From NCBI RefSeq assembly GCF_030532265.1, contig NZ_JAUNLM010000008.1, positions 1 through 64,000 of the forward strand: 64,000 nt of DNA, in the 5' to 3' direction. The notes under the pieces are model-generated. The model searched no databases. It saw nothing but the letters and a program-made list of their open reading frames with translations, and had not been told where the DNA came from. The stretch is from Clostridium sp. Lineage in GTDB: Bacteria > Bacillota > Clostridia > Clostridiales > Clostridiaceae. The position numbers and the translations under genes are program-made. Shown one piece after another: positions 25,410 through 34,215 of this stretch; positions within the stretch are counted from its first letter, which is position 1, and each line of letters opens with the position of its first letter.

Positions 25410-27104
25410 TTGAACATAAATAAAATAGGAAAAGTAAGGTTACCTATTATATATATTGCAGTATCTTTACTTTTTAGTAGTATATATTATAAATATTTTG
25501 ATAATGATATTTGGCTAGCTATCACCATAGTTAGCCTTTTCTTTTTATGGGTTATATTAAAAGAGGGAGCTGAATTTTTTATATTTACGATTATTATATT
25601 TATAATTGGAATAACTATAAATATAAATTTTTATAATTTAAAAATAAATAACATTGAAAAGATAAGAATAGAAAAATTATATTCTTATGGTGGTATAGGA
25701 AATATAAAAGGGAGAGAAGTATTTATTAAGGGGGATATATCTAATTTAAAAGAAGGAGTAGTAATAAAGGGCAAAGGAATATTTGAAAGAAAATTAGATA
25801 AAAAGCGTGGAAGAATAGGAAATTATGAAATAAAAAAATGGACTATAGATAATAGTGATATAAATACAAAACTTTCTAATATAAGAGAAAAGTTTAAAGA
25901 AAAACTTGAAAATAATATTGGAATTAGAAAGGCAAGTCTTATAACATCAATTACTTTTGGAAAAGATAAAGCTTTAGATTTTGAAGATCAAGAAGATATG
26001 AAAAGATTTGGAATTATACATGCATTAAGTGTATCAGGGCTTCATATAGGGGTTATATTTTTAATTATGAAAAAGTTATTTAAAGAAAAATTTGCACTTT
26101 TAATAACTTTTTTTTATGTAATTATGACTGGTATGGCTTTTTCAAGTGTAAGGGCATTTATTATGTTGTTTATTATAAACTTGGGAGTAATTTTAAAAAG
26201 TAGATATAATCATATATGTAGTTTGGCATTAAGCTCTATAATAATATTTTTAATATCTCCATATTGCATATTTGAAGTTGGATTTTTATTATCATTTGGA
26301 GCAACTATTGGTATTATATTATACAACAAAACTTTAAATAAAAAATTTTATAAATTACCTAAGGTAATTAGAGAAACTTTAAGTATATCATTAAGTGCTC
26401 AATTATTTACTTTACCAATACTTATAATATTTTTTAATGAAATATCTATAGGATTTATTATAGGAAATTTAATACTTATTCCTATAATAAATTTAATATT
26501 AACAATAAGCATAATATCAGTACTTTTTATAAATATAGATTTTCTATTTAATTATATTAGTTTTATATTAAAAAATATTATAATAATTTTTGATAATATA
26601 AGTGAATTATTTTTAGAAATCACACCTAATCTGATATATATAAATGAGTATTATGGATATTTTTATATTAGTCTTTTAATAACATTTTTTATATACAACA
26701 GAGGATATAAGAAAATTATTATATTACCTTTATCATATATAGTTTTCATAACAATTAGTTTATATAGTGTAAATCCTAAAATAGAGTATAAATATAAAGA
26801 TACACTTTTAGTTTCGTATAAAGGAAAAAGAATTTTATTATCTAATGATAATATTGATGTAAATAAAATGAAATCTGTATATGCTTCTAATAATTATTAT
26901 AAGAATCCAAAAAGAATAGTAATAAAAGAAAATTGCTTTTTAGAAGCTTTTAATAAAGATTATATATTAAATGTAAATGAAACTAAATATTATTTAAACA
27001 TGAGTTTTAATAATAAAAGCAATATTAAATATGATATAATTAATTTCAAAGAAGATGATGTTACTAGTATAGTTATATTAGGAGAAAAAATATTAGTAAG
27101 ATAG
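25410..27104 (+). CDS. comEC: ComEC/Rec2-family membrane protein lacking the metallo-beta-lactamase domain
   Basis: Polytopic membrane protein of 564 residues. The DUF4131-like N-terminal part is at 1-150 with two or three helices, followed by the competence domain with HALSVSGLHIGVIF near residue 210 and at least seven further helices to about residue 455. In full-length relatives of over 700 residues the competence region is followed by a metallo-beta-lactamase-like domain; here only about 110 residues remain, with no HxHxDH motif. A role in DNA uptake is therefore uncertain. It starts with TTG after AGAGGTGA, and holA follows after 23 bp. Confidence 0.85.
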   Translation: MNINKIGKVRLPIIYIAVSLLFSSIYYKYFDNDIWLAITIVSLFFLWVILKEGAEFFIFTIIIFIIGITININFYNLKINNIEKIRIEKLYSYGGIGNIKGREVFIKGDISNLKEGVVIKGKGIFERKLDKKRGRIGNYEIKKWTIDNSDINTKLSNIREKFKEKLENNIGIRKASLITSITFGKDKALDFEDQEDMKRFGIIHALSVSGLHIGVIFLIMKKLFKEKFALLITFFYVIMTGMAFSSVRAFIMLFIINLGVILKSRYNHICSLALSSIIIFLISPYCIFEVGFLLSFGATIGIILYNKTLNKKFYKLPKVIRETLSISLSAQLFTLPILIIFFNEISIGFIIGNLILIPIINLILTISIISVLFINIDFLFNYISFILKNIIIIFDNISELFLEITPNLIYINEYYGYFYISLLITFFIYNRGYKKIIILPLSYIVFITISLYSVNPKIEYKYKDTLLVSYKGKRILLSNDNIDVNKMKSVYASNNYYKNPKRIVIKENCFLEAFNKDYILNVNETKYYLNMSFNNKSNIKYDIINFKEDDVTSIVILGEKILVR

Positions 27105-27127
27105 ATTTTACTTGAAAGGTGATTAGC

Positions 27128-28162
27128 TTGATAAATTATGAAACGTTAGAAAAAGATATAAAGGTTGGGAATATAAAAAATTCTTATATTTTTTGTGGAC
27201 CGGATGAAGAACTTATAAAAGAAGCCATAGGTAAGGTTATAAGTCCATATATTGATGAAAATTTAAAAGACTTAAATTTAGTAAAATTTGATGGGGTTCA
27301 ATGTGAATTTGATGAAATAGTAAATGCTTGTGAAACATTACCATTTATGGCTGAAAAAAAAGTAGTCATTGTATATAGATGTCCATTTTTAAAAGAAAAA
27401 TTAGATGCTTCAAATAAAAGTTTTTATAATAGTATGAAAGAATATTTAAAAGATATGCCAGGTCATACAATATTAGTTTTATACCATGTATTCGGAGATA
27501 AAAGAGATACTTTAAAGAAAAATAAAAATATAATGGCTCTTGATAAGATTACTACTATTGTACAAATAGATAAGTTAAAAAGGGATGGATTTTATAAGAG
27601 AGTAGACAATATATTTAAAACAAATAAAAAAAATATAAATAAAGTAGAACTTAGATATTTTTGTGAGAAGATTCCTATGAATTTAGAGATTGCACAAAAG
27701 GAAGTAAGTAAATTAGTTGATTATACTGTAGGAAGAGAAATAACTAAAAGAGATATTGATATGCTAATACCTAATAAAAGTGAAGATGATGTATTTGATT
27801 TAGTTGATTTAGTATCACAAAAAAAAATAGAAAGAGCTCTTGATATATTAAATGAACTATTATTTAAAGCAGATCAACATATGTTAATAATTACATCTAT
27901 ACAAAATCAGTTTAAAAGATTATATGATATAAAAGTTGGATTATCATTAGGAAAAAAAATAAATGATTTTGTAAGTGAATATAGAATACCACAATTTGTT
28001 GTTGAAAAACTTGTAGCACAAAGTAATAAGTTTTCTTTAAAACAATTAGAAAAAATATTACAGCTTTGTGTAGAAGTAGATAAAAATTTAAAAAGTGGTT
28101 TAGGAGATAAAAAGTCAGAGCTAGAATTATTTTTAATAAATATAGCAATGGTGAAGAAATAA
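27128..28162 (+). CDS. holA: DNA polymerase III delta subunit
   Basis: Clamp-loader delta subunit of 344 residues that opens the beta sliding clamp. The N-terminal part YIFCGPDEELIKEAI and VVIVYRCPFLKEKL are typical of HolA, the middle holds VSKLVDYTVGREITKRDIDMLIP, and the C-terminal collar ends in DKKSELELFLINIAMVKK. AAAGGTG lies 6 nt before the TTG at 27128, chosen over the GTG within the SD. The terminator that follows is shared in placement with rpsT, as in other Firmicutes. Confidence 0.92.
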   Translation: MINYETLEKDIKVGNIKNSYIFCGPDEELIKEAIGKVISPYIDENLKDLNLVKFDGVQCEFDEIVNACETLPFMAEKKVVIVYRCPFLKEKLDASNKSFYNSMKEYLKDMPGHTILVLYHVFGDKRDTLKKNKNIMALDKITTIVQIDKLKRDGFYKRVDNIFKTNKKNINKVELRYFCEKIPMNLEIAQKEVSKLVDYTVGREITKRDIDMLIPNKSEDDVFDLVDLVSQKKIERALDILNELLFKADQHMLIITSIQNQFKRLYDIKVGLSLGKKINDFVSEYRIPQFVVEKLVAQSNKFSLKQLEKILQLCVEVDKNLKSGLGDKKSELELFLINIAMVKK

Positions 28163-28163
28163 A

Positions 28164-28197
28164 AAAACACCTCAGAAATTTCTGGGGTGTTTTTATT
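28164..28197 (+). terminator. Intrinsic terminator after holA
   Basis: Stem with core CACCTCAGA / TCTGGGGTG (one T-G pair), A run before and T run after. Confidence 0.88.
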
Positions 28198-28231
28198 TCT
28201 TGAAAATATTTATTCAAGATAAAAGTTGTAG

Positions 28232-28263
28232 AAAGTAAATAACCGACCGTTAAAGGTCGGTTT
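28232..28263 (-). terminator. Terminator of rpsT on the reverse strand
   Basis: Stem AACCGACC / GGTCGGTT with a 6-nt loop. On the reverse strand it is followed by ATTTACTTT, a weak T-rich stretch. Confidence 0.7.
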
Positions 28264-28272
28264 ATGTTACTA

Positions 28273-28536
28273 CTATGCCATAGCGTTTAACTTTGCAGCT
28301 AGTCTTGACTTCTTTCTAGCAACCATGTTCTTGTGAAGAACTCCTTTTGAAGCAGCCATGTCTAAAGCTTTAGTAGCTTGAACGAAAGCAGCTTTAGCTT
28401 CTTCAGCGTTATTAGCAGCGATTGCAGCTTCTAACTTCTTTATTTCAGTTTTTAAAGCTGATTTAACCATTCTATTTCTTAAAGTTTTAGTTTGAGTAAC
28501 TTTAATTCTTTTTTTAGCTGATTTTATGTTTGCCAT
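28273..28536 (-). CDS. rpsT: 30S ribosomal protein S20
   Basis: Primary 16S rRNA-binding protein of 87 residues, helical and basic. It opens with [19 protein letters not shown], the standard S20 N-terminus, and ends in [30 protein letters not shown] lies upstream of the ATG. Its location between holA and gpr on the opposite strand is conserved in Firmicutes. Confidence 0.97.
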   Translation of the reverse strand: MANIKSAKKRIKVTQTKTLRNRMVKSALKTEIKKLEAAIAANNAEEAKAAFVQATKALDMAASKGVLHKNMVARKKSRLAAKLNAMA

Positions 28537-28618
28537 TACTTTTCACCCCCTCTAAATTTTATAGGGCCTCTCTGCAGTTTTGGGGAATCTGCGTACGAGT
28601 TTACATTCAACAAACCAT

Positions 28619-28647
28619 ATTATAGCATTGAAATTTATTATATTCAA
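28619..28647 (-). promoter_or_regulatory. rpsT promoter
   Basis: On the reverse strand TTGAAT (28642-28647) and TATAAT (28619-28624) are 17 nt apart. This gives a leader of about 75 nt before rpsT, long enough for S20 autoregulation, which is known in other bacteria but not shown here. Confidence 0.8.
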
Positions 28648-28709
28648 GTATTAAATTTAAACAAAAAGGAAAAATAATTTTGAAAGTATAAAATTAGAGA
28701 GGTGACATT

Positions 28710-29684
28710 ATGTTGAATTTTAGAACAGACCTTGCAATTGAAGCTAAGGAAAACTATTCAAAAGCTCATAAAGGTGAGATCGATGGTGTTATTGTAAATG
28801 AAGAAGTAATTAGTGATAGTAAGATTACAACAGTAAAAATAAAAAATAATGAAGGTGCAAAAAAATTAGAAAAACCTATAGGAACATATATAACTATAGA
28901 CATTCCAGAATATACAATATATGATGGAGAATTAATGGATAATGTTTCAGAAACTGTAGGGATAACTCTTAAAAAATTAGTTGATATTGATGAAAAAAAG
29001 ACAGCTTTAGTAGTTGGACTTGGAAACTGGAAGGTAACTCCAGATGCTTTAGGGCCAAAGGTTGTAGAGAAGATAATGATAACAAGACATTTAAAAGAAG
29101 TTATTCCAGAGTCTATAGATGATTCTATAATACCTGTTTGTGCTATTGCACCTGGGGTTTTGGGAATAACAGGAATAGAAACAGGAGAAATAATAAAAGC
29201 ACTTGTGGAAAAAATACATCCAGATTTGGTTATATGTATAGATGCATTAGCTTCAAGAAAAATAGAAAGAGTAAATAGAACTATACAAATAAGCGATACA
29301 GGAATATCACCAGGTGCTGGTGTTAATAATCATAGAATGCTTATAAATGAAGAGACATTAGGTGTTAAGGTTATAGCTATAGGAGTTCCAACAGTTGTTG
29401 ATGCAGCAACTATTGCAAATGATAGTATAGATTTAGTAATAGATGAACTTATAAGCAAATCAGAAAAAGGATCAGAATTTTATAATATGATAAAAGGTGT
29501 AGATAAATATGAAAAAGGAATGCTTATAAAAGAATTACTTAATCCTTATGTTGGTGATTTAATGGTTACTCCAAAGGAAGTAGATCAAGTGATAGATTCT
29601 TTATCAAAAATAATTGCAAATGGTGTAAATATTGCAGTTCAACCTAATTTAGAAATGGAAGATATAAATAAATTTATGAATTAA
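28710..29684 (+). CDS. gpr: Germination protease (spore protease)
   Basis: Endopeptidase of 324 residues that degrades small acid-soluble proteins when spores germinate. It is made as a zymogen in the forespore and loses a short N-terminal propeptide. Family hallmarks: NFRTDLAIEAKE at the N-terminus, VVGLGNWKVTPDALGPKVV, CAIAPGVLGITGIETGEII, DLVICIDALASRKIERVNRTIQ split over the core, and GISPGAGVNNHR. GAGAGGTGA lies upstream of the ATG. A forespore-specific promoter is expected in the 170 bp shared with rpsT, but I could not assign it with confidence. Confidence 0.96.
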   Translation: MLNFRTDLAIEAKENYSKAHKGEIDGVIVNEEVISDSKITTVKIKNNEGAKKLEKPIGTYITIDIPEYTIYDGELMDNVSETVGITLKKLVDIDEKKTALVVGLGNWKVTPDALGPKVVEKIMITRHLKEVIPESIDDSIIPVCAIAPGVLGITGIETGEIIKALVEKIHPDLVICIDALASRKIERVNRTIQISDTGISPGAGVNNHRMLINEETLGVKVIAIGVPTVVDAATIANDSIDLVIDELISKSEKGSEFYNMIKGVDKYEKGMLIKELLNPYVGDLMVTPKEVDQVIDSLSKIIANGVNIAVQPNLEMEDINKFMN

Positions 29685-29754
29685 AAATTAAATAAAGATA
29701 TAATAATTATGTAAATTCCCTCATATACTTTTAAAAGTGAGGAGGGGATAGAGT

Positions 29755-30813
29755 GTGGGTTTAAATAGTAATAATTTAAGGCGAAAAAGCTCTATGGATA
29801 TAGGAATAATGATTTTACTTGTATGCCTAGTGATATTTTTTGGTAGATGTATATATATAATGAAAAATAATAGTGAAAGAGGCGGATTAGCTTACGTTGA
29901 ACTTCTAAATTTTTCAATGCCTTTAGTCAAAACTCAAGTTTATGATGAAGAAGCTTATTATGAAAATAATTTTTCATTAAAAAATATAGCATTAGAGGCA
30001 CTTGGTTTATCAGACTTAAGTTTAGAAAAGCTAGTAAGCAATGAAATTCCAATGTTTAAAATAGATGATTATGTAAAAGAGAATAAAGAAGATTCAGGAT
30101 ATAGTCCTTTTGAGCTTGATTCTGAATCTATAATAAAATATACAAGTGAAGAAAAAAATAATTTATATAACCCAAAACTTAAAAAAGAGTTAAATCAGTC
30201 TAAGCCTGAGGTTTTAATTTATCATACTCATACAGGAGAAGGTTATTCAGAAACAAAGAACTTTACTGATGATAGTAATCATAATGTAGTTGGAGTTGGA
30301 GAAATTATTACAAAAGAGTTAGAAGAAAACTATGGTATATCAGTAATACATGATAAAACTGTACATGATGTTTCGTATAATGATAGTTATAATAGATCAA
30401 GAGATACGGTAAAAAAATATTATGATAAATATGGAGATAATTTTAAATTAGTAATCGATATTCATAGAGATGGTATAGATAAAAAGAAAGCAACAAATAG
30501 AACTAAAGATTTATTTACAGTAAATATAAATAAGCAAAGTATGGCAAGAATAATGTTTTTAAATACAAGAGGAAGTTCTAAATTTAGTTCTAATGAAAAG
30601 ATGAGGAAAAATTTATATAATATTGCAAATTCTTTATATCCAGGTCTTGTAACAAGTGAAACATGGAACAGGGGAATTAATTTACTTAATCAAGATATAT
30701 TAAGTAATTCAATATTATTTGAAGTTGGGTCTAATATAAATACATCAAAGGAAGCAATGACGTCAGCTAAATATATTGCGAGAGTTATAGCAGAATATAT
30801 AAATGGTAAGTAA
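29755..30813 (+). CDS. spoIIP: Stage II sporulation protein P
   Basis: Septal peptidoglycan amidase/endopeptidase of 352 residues that works with SpoIID and SpoIIM in engulfment. A basic N-terminus is followed by one membrane segment (about residues 16-35), then an extracytoplasmic domain. Zinc ligands are visible in EVLIYHTHTGEGYSE near residue 155 and VIDIHRDG near residue 235, with the catalytic Glu in FEVGSNINTS near the C-terminus. It starts with GTG about 8 nt after GAGGAGGGG. It follows gpr by 70 bp, as in other clostridia. Confidence 0.94.
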   Translation: MGLNSNNLRRKSSMDIGIMILLVCLVIFFGRCIYIMKNNSERGGLAYVELLNFSMPLVKTQVYDEEAYYENNFSLKNIALEALGLSDLSLEKLVSNEIPMFKIDDYVKENKEDSGYSPFELDSESIIKYTSEEKNNLYNPKLKKELNQSKPEVLIYHTHTGEGYSETKNFTDDSNHNVVGVGEIITKELEENYGISVIHDKTVHDVSYNDSYNRSRDTVKKYYDKYGDNFKLVIDIHRDGIDKKKATNRTKDLFTVNINKQSMARIMFLNTRGSSKFSSNEKMRKNLYNIANSLYPGLVTSETWNRGINLLNQDILSNSILFEVGSNINTSKEAMTSAKYIARVIAEYINGK

Positions 30814-30883
30814 TTAATAATGAGTACTTTTGCATAAAAGTTTTATAAAGTGTCTATTATTTAAAATAAGTGAGGTGAACTTT

Positions 30884-31255
30884 ATGAAATTAAAAAAGTA
30901 CTCAATAATTATATTTTCGGTAGTTATAGTATTATTAGCTTTTTTTAGCTTAATAAAAGTAAATATAATAAATACAAAATCATTATCTCCAGTTGGTAAC
31001 ACTGATGATAATAAAAAAATTGTTAATACAGAGTTTGGTGAAGATTTTAATAATTTTATTCAAGATAATGCAGATGTTAAAATATATAATAAGGAAAACG
31101 GAGATTATTTATTGAATATAAATGATAATAATTTAAGAATTAAGAAAGAATCTGAATTAGTTAACTTTATAAAAGATAAATTTTATAAAGTTACAGATAG
31201 TTTAAAAAGCGTAATAATAAATATACAAAATTTAATACAAAAATTAATATCTTAA
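30884..31255 (+). CDS. Small membrane-anchored protein of unknown function
   Basis: I do not recognise this 123-residue protein. It has a short basic start, one hydrophobic helix (about residues 8-27, IIIFSVVIVLLAFFSLIKV) that serves as a signal anchor, then about 95 mostly polar residues with many Asn, Asp and Lys, ending in an amphipathic helix of Ile/Asn/Gln. GTGAGGTGAAC lies upstream of the ATG at 30884. It lies between spoIIP and lepA on the same strand, so a role in sporulation envelope processes is possible but only by position. Confidence 0.6.
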   Translation: MKLKKYSIIIFSVVIVLLAFFSLIKVNIINTKSLSPVGNTDDNKKIVNTEFGEDFNNFIQDNADVKIYNKENGDYLLNINDNNLRIKKESELVNFIKDKFYKVTDSLKSVIINIQNLIQKLIS

Positions 31256-31284
31256 AATAAAGGCAGTTATATACCCTATAAATA

Positions 31285-31315
31285 TTGACACTACCTAAGG
31301 AAAGTATGATATAAT
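31285..31315 (+). promoter_or_regulatory. Candidate lepA promoter
   Basis: TTGACA (31285-31290) and TATAAT (31310-31315) are 19 nt apart, slightly longer than ideal. It would give a leader of about 60 nt carrying the hairpin described next. Confidence 0.55.
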
Positions 31316-31335
31316 TTAGCTTGACTTTAATATAT

Positions 31336-31382
31336 GGGGGTGAAATAACTGCTTTCTTACATAAGAAGGGCAGATTTTATAT
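31336..31382 (+). promoter_or_regulatory. lepA 5' leader hairpin between SD-like sites and AUG
   Basis: GGGGGTGA (31336-31343) is followed by a hairpin with arms CTGCTTTCTT (31349-31358) and AAGAAGGGCAG (31363-31373), loop ACAT and one bulge. The 3' arm holds a second SD-like stretch GAAGGG about 12 nt before the ATG at 31383. The stem could hide that SD or present the upstream one. Confidence 0.55.
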
Positions 31383-33188
31383 ATGAAAAATGATAGACAA
31401 AAATTTATTAGAAATTTTTCAATAGTAGCACATATAGACCATGGTAAATCAACATTAGCAGATAGATTATTAGAAATTACAGGTACTTTAACAAAAAGAG
31501 AAATGGAAGAACAAGTACTTGATAATATGGAACTTGAAAGAGAAAGAGGAATAACAATAAAGTCTCAAGCTGCAAGACTTATATATAGAAAAGATAATGG
31601 AGAAGAGTATATATTAAATCTTATAGACACTCCAGGTCATGTAGACTTTACATATGAAGTATCAAGAAGTTTAGCTGCTTGTGAAGGGGCTGTATTAGTT
31701 GTTGATGCAACTCAAGGTATTCAAGCTCAAACATTAGCAAATTGTTATTTAGCATTAGACAATGATTTGGAAATAACACCTGTTATAAATAAAATAGATC
31801 TTCCATCAGCAAGACCTGATGAAATAAAACAAGAAATAGAAGATGTAATAGGTATTCCAGCAGAAGATGCTCCAATGATATCTGCAAAAACAGGATTAAA
31901 TGTAGAAGAAGTATTAGAAGCTGTTGTGCGTGATATACCAGCTCCAAATGGAGATGAAGAAGCTCCGCTTAAAGCTTTAGTTTTTGATTCATATTATGAT
32001 ACATATAAAGGTGTTGTAAGTTATGTAAGAATTATAGATGGTACTGTAAAAAGAGGAACTAAAATAAAGTTTATGGCAACTAATAAAGTTTATGATGTAA
32101 CTGAAGTTGGTGTATTTACTCCAGGCTTTTTACCAGTTAATGAATTAAAAGCTGGAGATGTTGGATACATTACAGCATCTATAAAAAATGTAAAGGATGC
32201 TAGAGTTGGTGATACTATAACTGAAAGTGGAAGAGAAACTAAAGATGCGCTTCCAGGTTATAAACCAGCAATTCCAATGGTATACTCAGGTATATATCCA
32301 GTAGATGGAGCAAAGTATGAAGAACTTAAAGAAGCACTTGAAAAGTTACAAATAAATGATGCAGCTTTAAATTTTGAACCTGAAACATCAGTAGCATTAG
32401 GTTTTGGATTTAGATGTGGATTTTTAGGTCTTTTACATATGGAAATAATTCAAGAGAGAATAGAAAGAGAATTTAATCTTGATATTATTACAACAGCACC
32501 ATCAGTTATATACAAAATAAAGAAAACTGATGGAACAGTTTTAGATATAACAAATCCAACAAATCTACCAGAAATGAGTGAAGTAGATTATATGGAAGAA
32601 CCTATTGTTAAAGCTTCAATAATTACTCCAACTGAATATGTAGGAGCTGTTATGGAACTTTGCCAAGAGAGAAGAGGAACATATATTGATATGCAATATA
32701 TGGAAGAAACAAGAGCTGTAATTAATTATGATATACCTCTAAATGAAATAGTTTATGATTTTTTTGATACATTAAAATCAAAAACTAGAGGTTATGCATC
32801 ATTAGATTATGAATTTAAAGGATACGAAAAAGCAGAGCTTTGTAAGCTTGATATTCTTTTAAATGGTGATGTAGTTGATGCTCTTTCAATGATAGTTCCA
32901 AAAGAAAGAGCTTATCATAAAGGTAGAGGAATAGCTGAAAAGCTTAAAGAAATTATTCCAAGACAACTTTTTGAAGTTCCAATACAAGCAGCTATTGGTT
33001 CAAAGATAATAGCTAGAGAAACAGTAAAGGCTATGAGAAAAGATGTTTTAGCTAAATGTTATGGCGGAGATATTTCAAGAAAGAGAAAACTTCTTGAAAA
33101 ACAAAAAGAAGGTAAGAAGAGAATGAGACAAGTGGGTTCAGTTGAAGTTCCACAAGAAGCATTTATGTCAATATTAAAAGTAGATTAA
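31383..33188 (+). CDS. lepA: Elongation factor 4 (LepA)
   Basis: Translational GTPase of 601 residues. G1 is [10 protein letters not shown]2 is in [11 protein letters not shown]3 is DTPGHVDF, G4 is NKID and G5 is SAKTG. The C-terminal LepA-specific domain ends in [20 protein letters not shown], which is typical. In E. coli the protein helps ribosome assembly or resumes stalled elongation. An in-frame stop at 31362 rules out an upstream start. Its own terminator follows, so it is not cotranscribed with the next gene. Confidence 0.97.
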   Translation: MKNDRQKFIRNFSIVAHIDHGKSTLADRLLEITGTLTKREMEEQVLDNMELERERGITIKSQAARLIYRKDNGEEYILNLIDTPGHVDFTYEVSRSLAACEGAVLVVDATQGIQAQTLANCYLALDNDLEITPVINKIDLPSARPDEIKQEIEDVIGIPAEDAPMISAKTGLNVEEVLEAVVRDIPAPNGDEEAPLKALVFDSYYDTYKGVVSYVRIIDGTVKRGTKIKFMATNKVYDVTEVGVFTPGFLPVNELKAGDVGYITASIKNVKDARVGDTITESGRETKDALPGYKPAIPMVYSGIYPVDGAKYEELKEALEKLQINDAALNFEPETSVALGFGFRCGFLGLLHMEIIQERIEREFNLDIITTAPSVIYKIKKTDGTVLDITNPTNLPEMSEVDYMEEPIVKASIITPTEYVGAVMELCQERRGTYIDMQYMEETRAVINYDIPLNEIVYDFFDTLKSKTRGYASLDYEFKGYEKAELCKLDILLNGDVVDALSMIVPKERAYHKGRGIAEKLKEIIPRQLFEVPIQAAIGSKIIARETVKAMRKDVLAKCYGGDISRKRKLLEKQKEGKKRMRQVGSVEVPQEAFMSILKVD

Positions 33189-33193
33189 TTTAT

Positions 33194-33231
33194 AGAGTCT
33201 AATACATTTTGTATTAGACTCTTATTTTTAA
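33194..33231 (+). terminator. Intrinsic terminator after lepA
   Basis: Perfect 13-bp stem AGAGTCTAATACA / TGTATTAGACTCT with a 3-nt loop, followed by TATTTTTA. Confidence 0.92.
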
Positions 33232-33313
33232 TTAAAATAACATTTAATATGTGGAATTATTTATATCTTTTTGAATATACATTACTATAAGAAATTACGG
33301 AGGTGTGTATATT

Positions 33314-33589
33314 ATGATAGAAATTAATTTAAGAGATGTAAATATAAAGTGTAAAAAGTTAAGAAAAGAAGGAATAATAACAGGTACACTAAAAAGAATA
33401 AACGGAGAAATAATTCCTATAAGTTTAAAAGGAAATAAAATAGATTCTTATATATTAAATAATGGATTCAATGAAGATTTAAAAGTAGTATTAAATGGAG
33501 AAGAAATAGTAACAAAAATTTATAGAGTTCAGAAAAATCTTCTTATTCACAATATAGATAATATAGATATATGGGAAAAGAAATGTTAA
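33314..33589 (+). CDS. L25-like small protein (possible orphan 5S rRNA-binding fold)
   Basis: Protein of 91 residues that I do not recognise by name. Its layout resembles the N-terminal domain of ribosomal protein bL25: an initial strand, KKLRKEGIITGTL in the place of the L25 RKxGxxPGVLYG stretch, GEIIPISLKGNK, a helix, LKVVLNGEEIVTKIYRVQKN and a closing HNIDNIDIW where L25 has HVDF. The ATG at 33314 is 10 nt after GGAGG; a GTG at 33305 overlaps the SD. The gene lacks the CTC C-terminal domain. Whether it binds 5S rRNA is open; the resemblance is by eye. Confidence 0.55.
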   Translation: MIEINLRDVNIKCKKLRKEGIITGTLKRINGEIIPISLKGNKIDSYILNNGFNEDLKVVLNGEEIVTKIYRVQKNLLIHNIDNIDIWEKKC

Positions 33590-33671
33590 AATATGTTTAA
33601 GATATAATAAGGTTAAGTGAATTTTTAGTAAATATAAGGTATAATAAAACAAAGGAAAAGGAGGTTTATTA

Positions 33672-34112
33672 ATGTTTTTAAAAGAGTTAAACAATAAAGA
33701 AGCAATAGCTTTTATAAATTTAGTAAATGAGTTTGCTAACATAGATCATGTACTTGCAAGAGAAGAAAAGAGACTAATAAAAGATTATTTGAAAGAACTT
33801 AATTTAGATTTAAGTAAAATTGGTGCGGTGTCTTATGATGAAGCACTAGAAATTTTAAAAAATAGTAAAGAAAGAATAAAAAGAATAGTTTATTTTGAAT
33901 TAGTAGGATTAGCTTTAGTAGATGGTAATTATGGTGAAGTTGAAGTAGATTATTTAGATAAAATAGCAACTGATCTTGATATTAATAGATCACAAAAAAT
34001 TGCCTTTGCAAATTATTTTTATAATTTTAAAGATATACATGACTTCTCAGTAATAGAAACTGAAAGCAAAGAACTTGAAAATTTAAAGAGACAAGCAGAA
34101 GCGTTATTATAA
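33672..34112 (+). CDS. TerB-like helical protein
   Basis: All-helical, acidic protein of 146 residues, resembling TerB/DjlA-N domains. NNKEAIAFINLVNEFANIDHVLAREEKRLIK with Asp and Glu on successive turns, and FELVGLALVDGNYGEVEVDYL in the second half, are the pattern of metal-binding TerB folds (D-x-x-x-x-x-E pairs). AAAAGGAGG lies upstream of the ATG. No membrane segment. It has its own terminator and follows the L25-like gene by 82 bp. Function unknown; tellurite resistance should not be inferred from this domain alone. Confidence 0.65.
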   Translation: MFLKELNNKEAIAFINLVNEFANIDHVLAREEKRLIKDYLKELNLDLSKIGAVSYDEALEILKNSKERIKRIVYFELVGLALVDGNYGEVEVDYLDKIATDLDINRSQKIAFANYFYNFKDIHDFSVIETESKELENLKRQAEALL

Positions 34113-34133
34113 AATAATTTTTAAAATAAAGGG

Positions 34134-34169
34134 GAATCTAATTTAATAAGGATTAGATTCTTCTTTTTT
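34134..34169 (+). terminator. Intrinsic terminator after the TerB-like gene
   Basis: Stem GAATCTAAT / ATTAGATTC with a 9-nt loop and TTCTTTTTT after it. Confidence 0.9.
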
Positions 34170-34215
34170 GTTATAATAAATAAAATATATAAATATAGAG
34201 AAGAAGGTGATAAGG

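Noticed and set aside
31349..31390. Possible CTG-started 14-codon leader peptide before lepA
   Set aside because: CTG starts are very rare and the same bases form the leader hairpin; no independent support.
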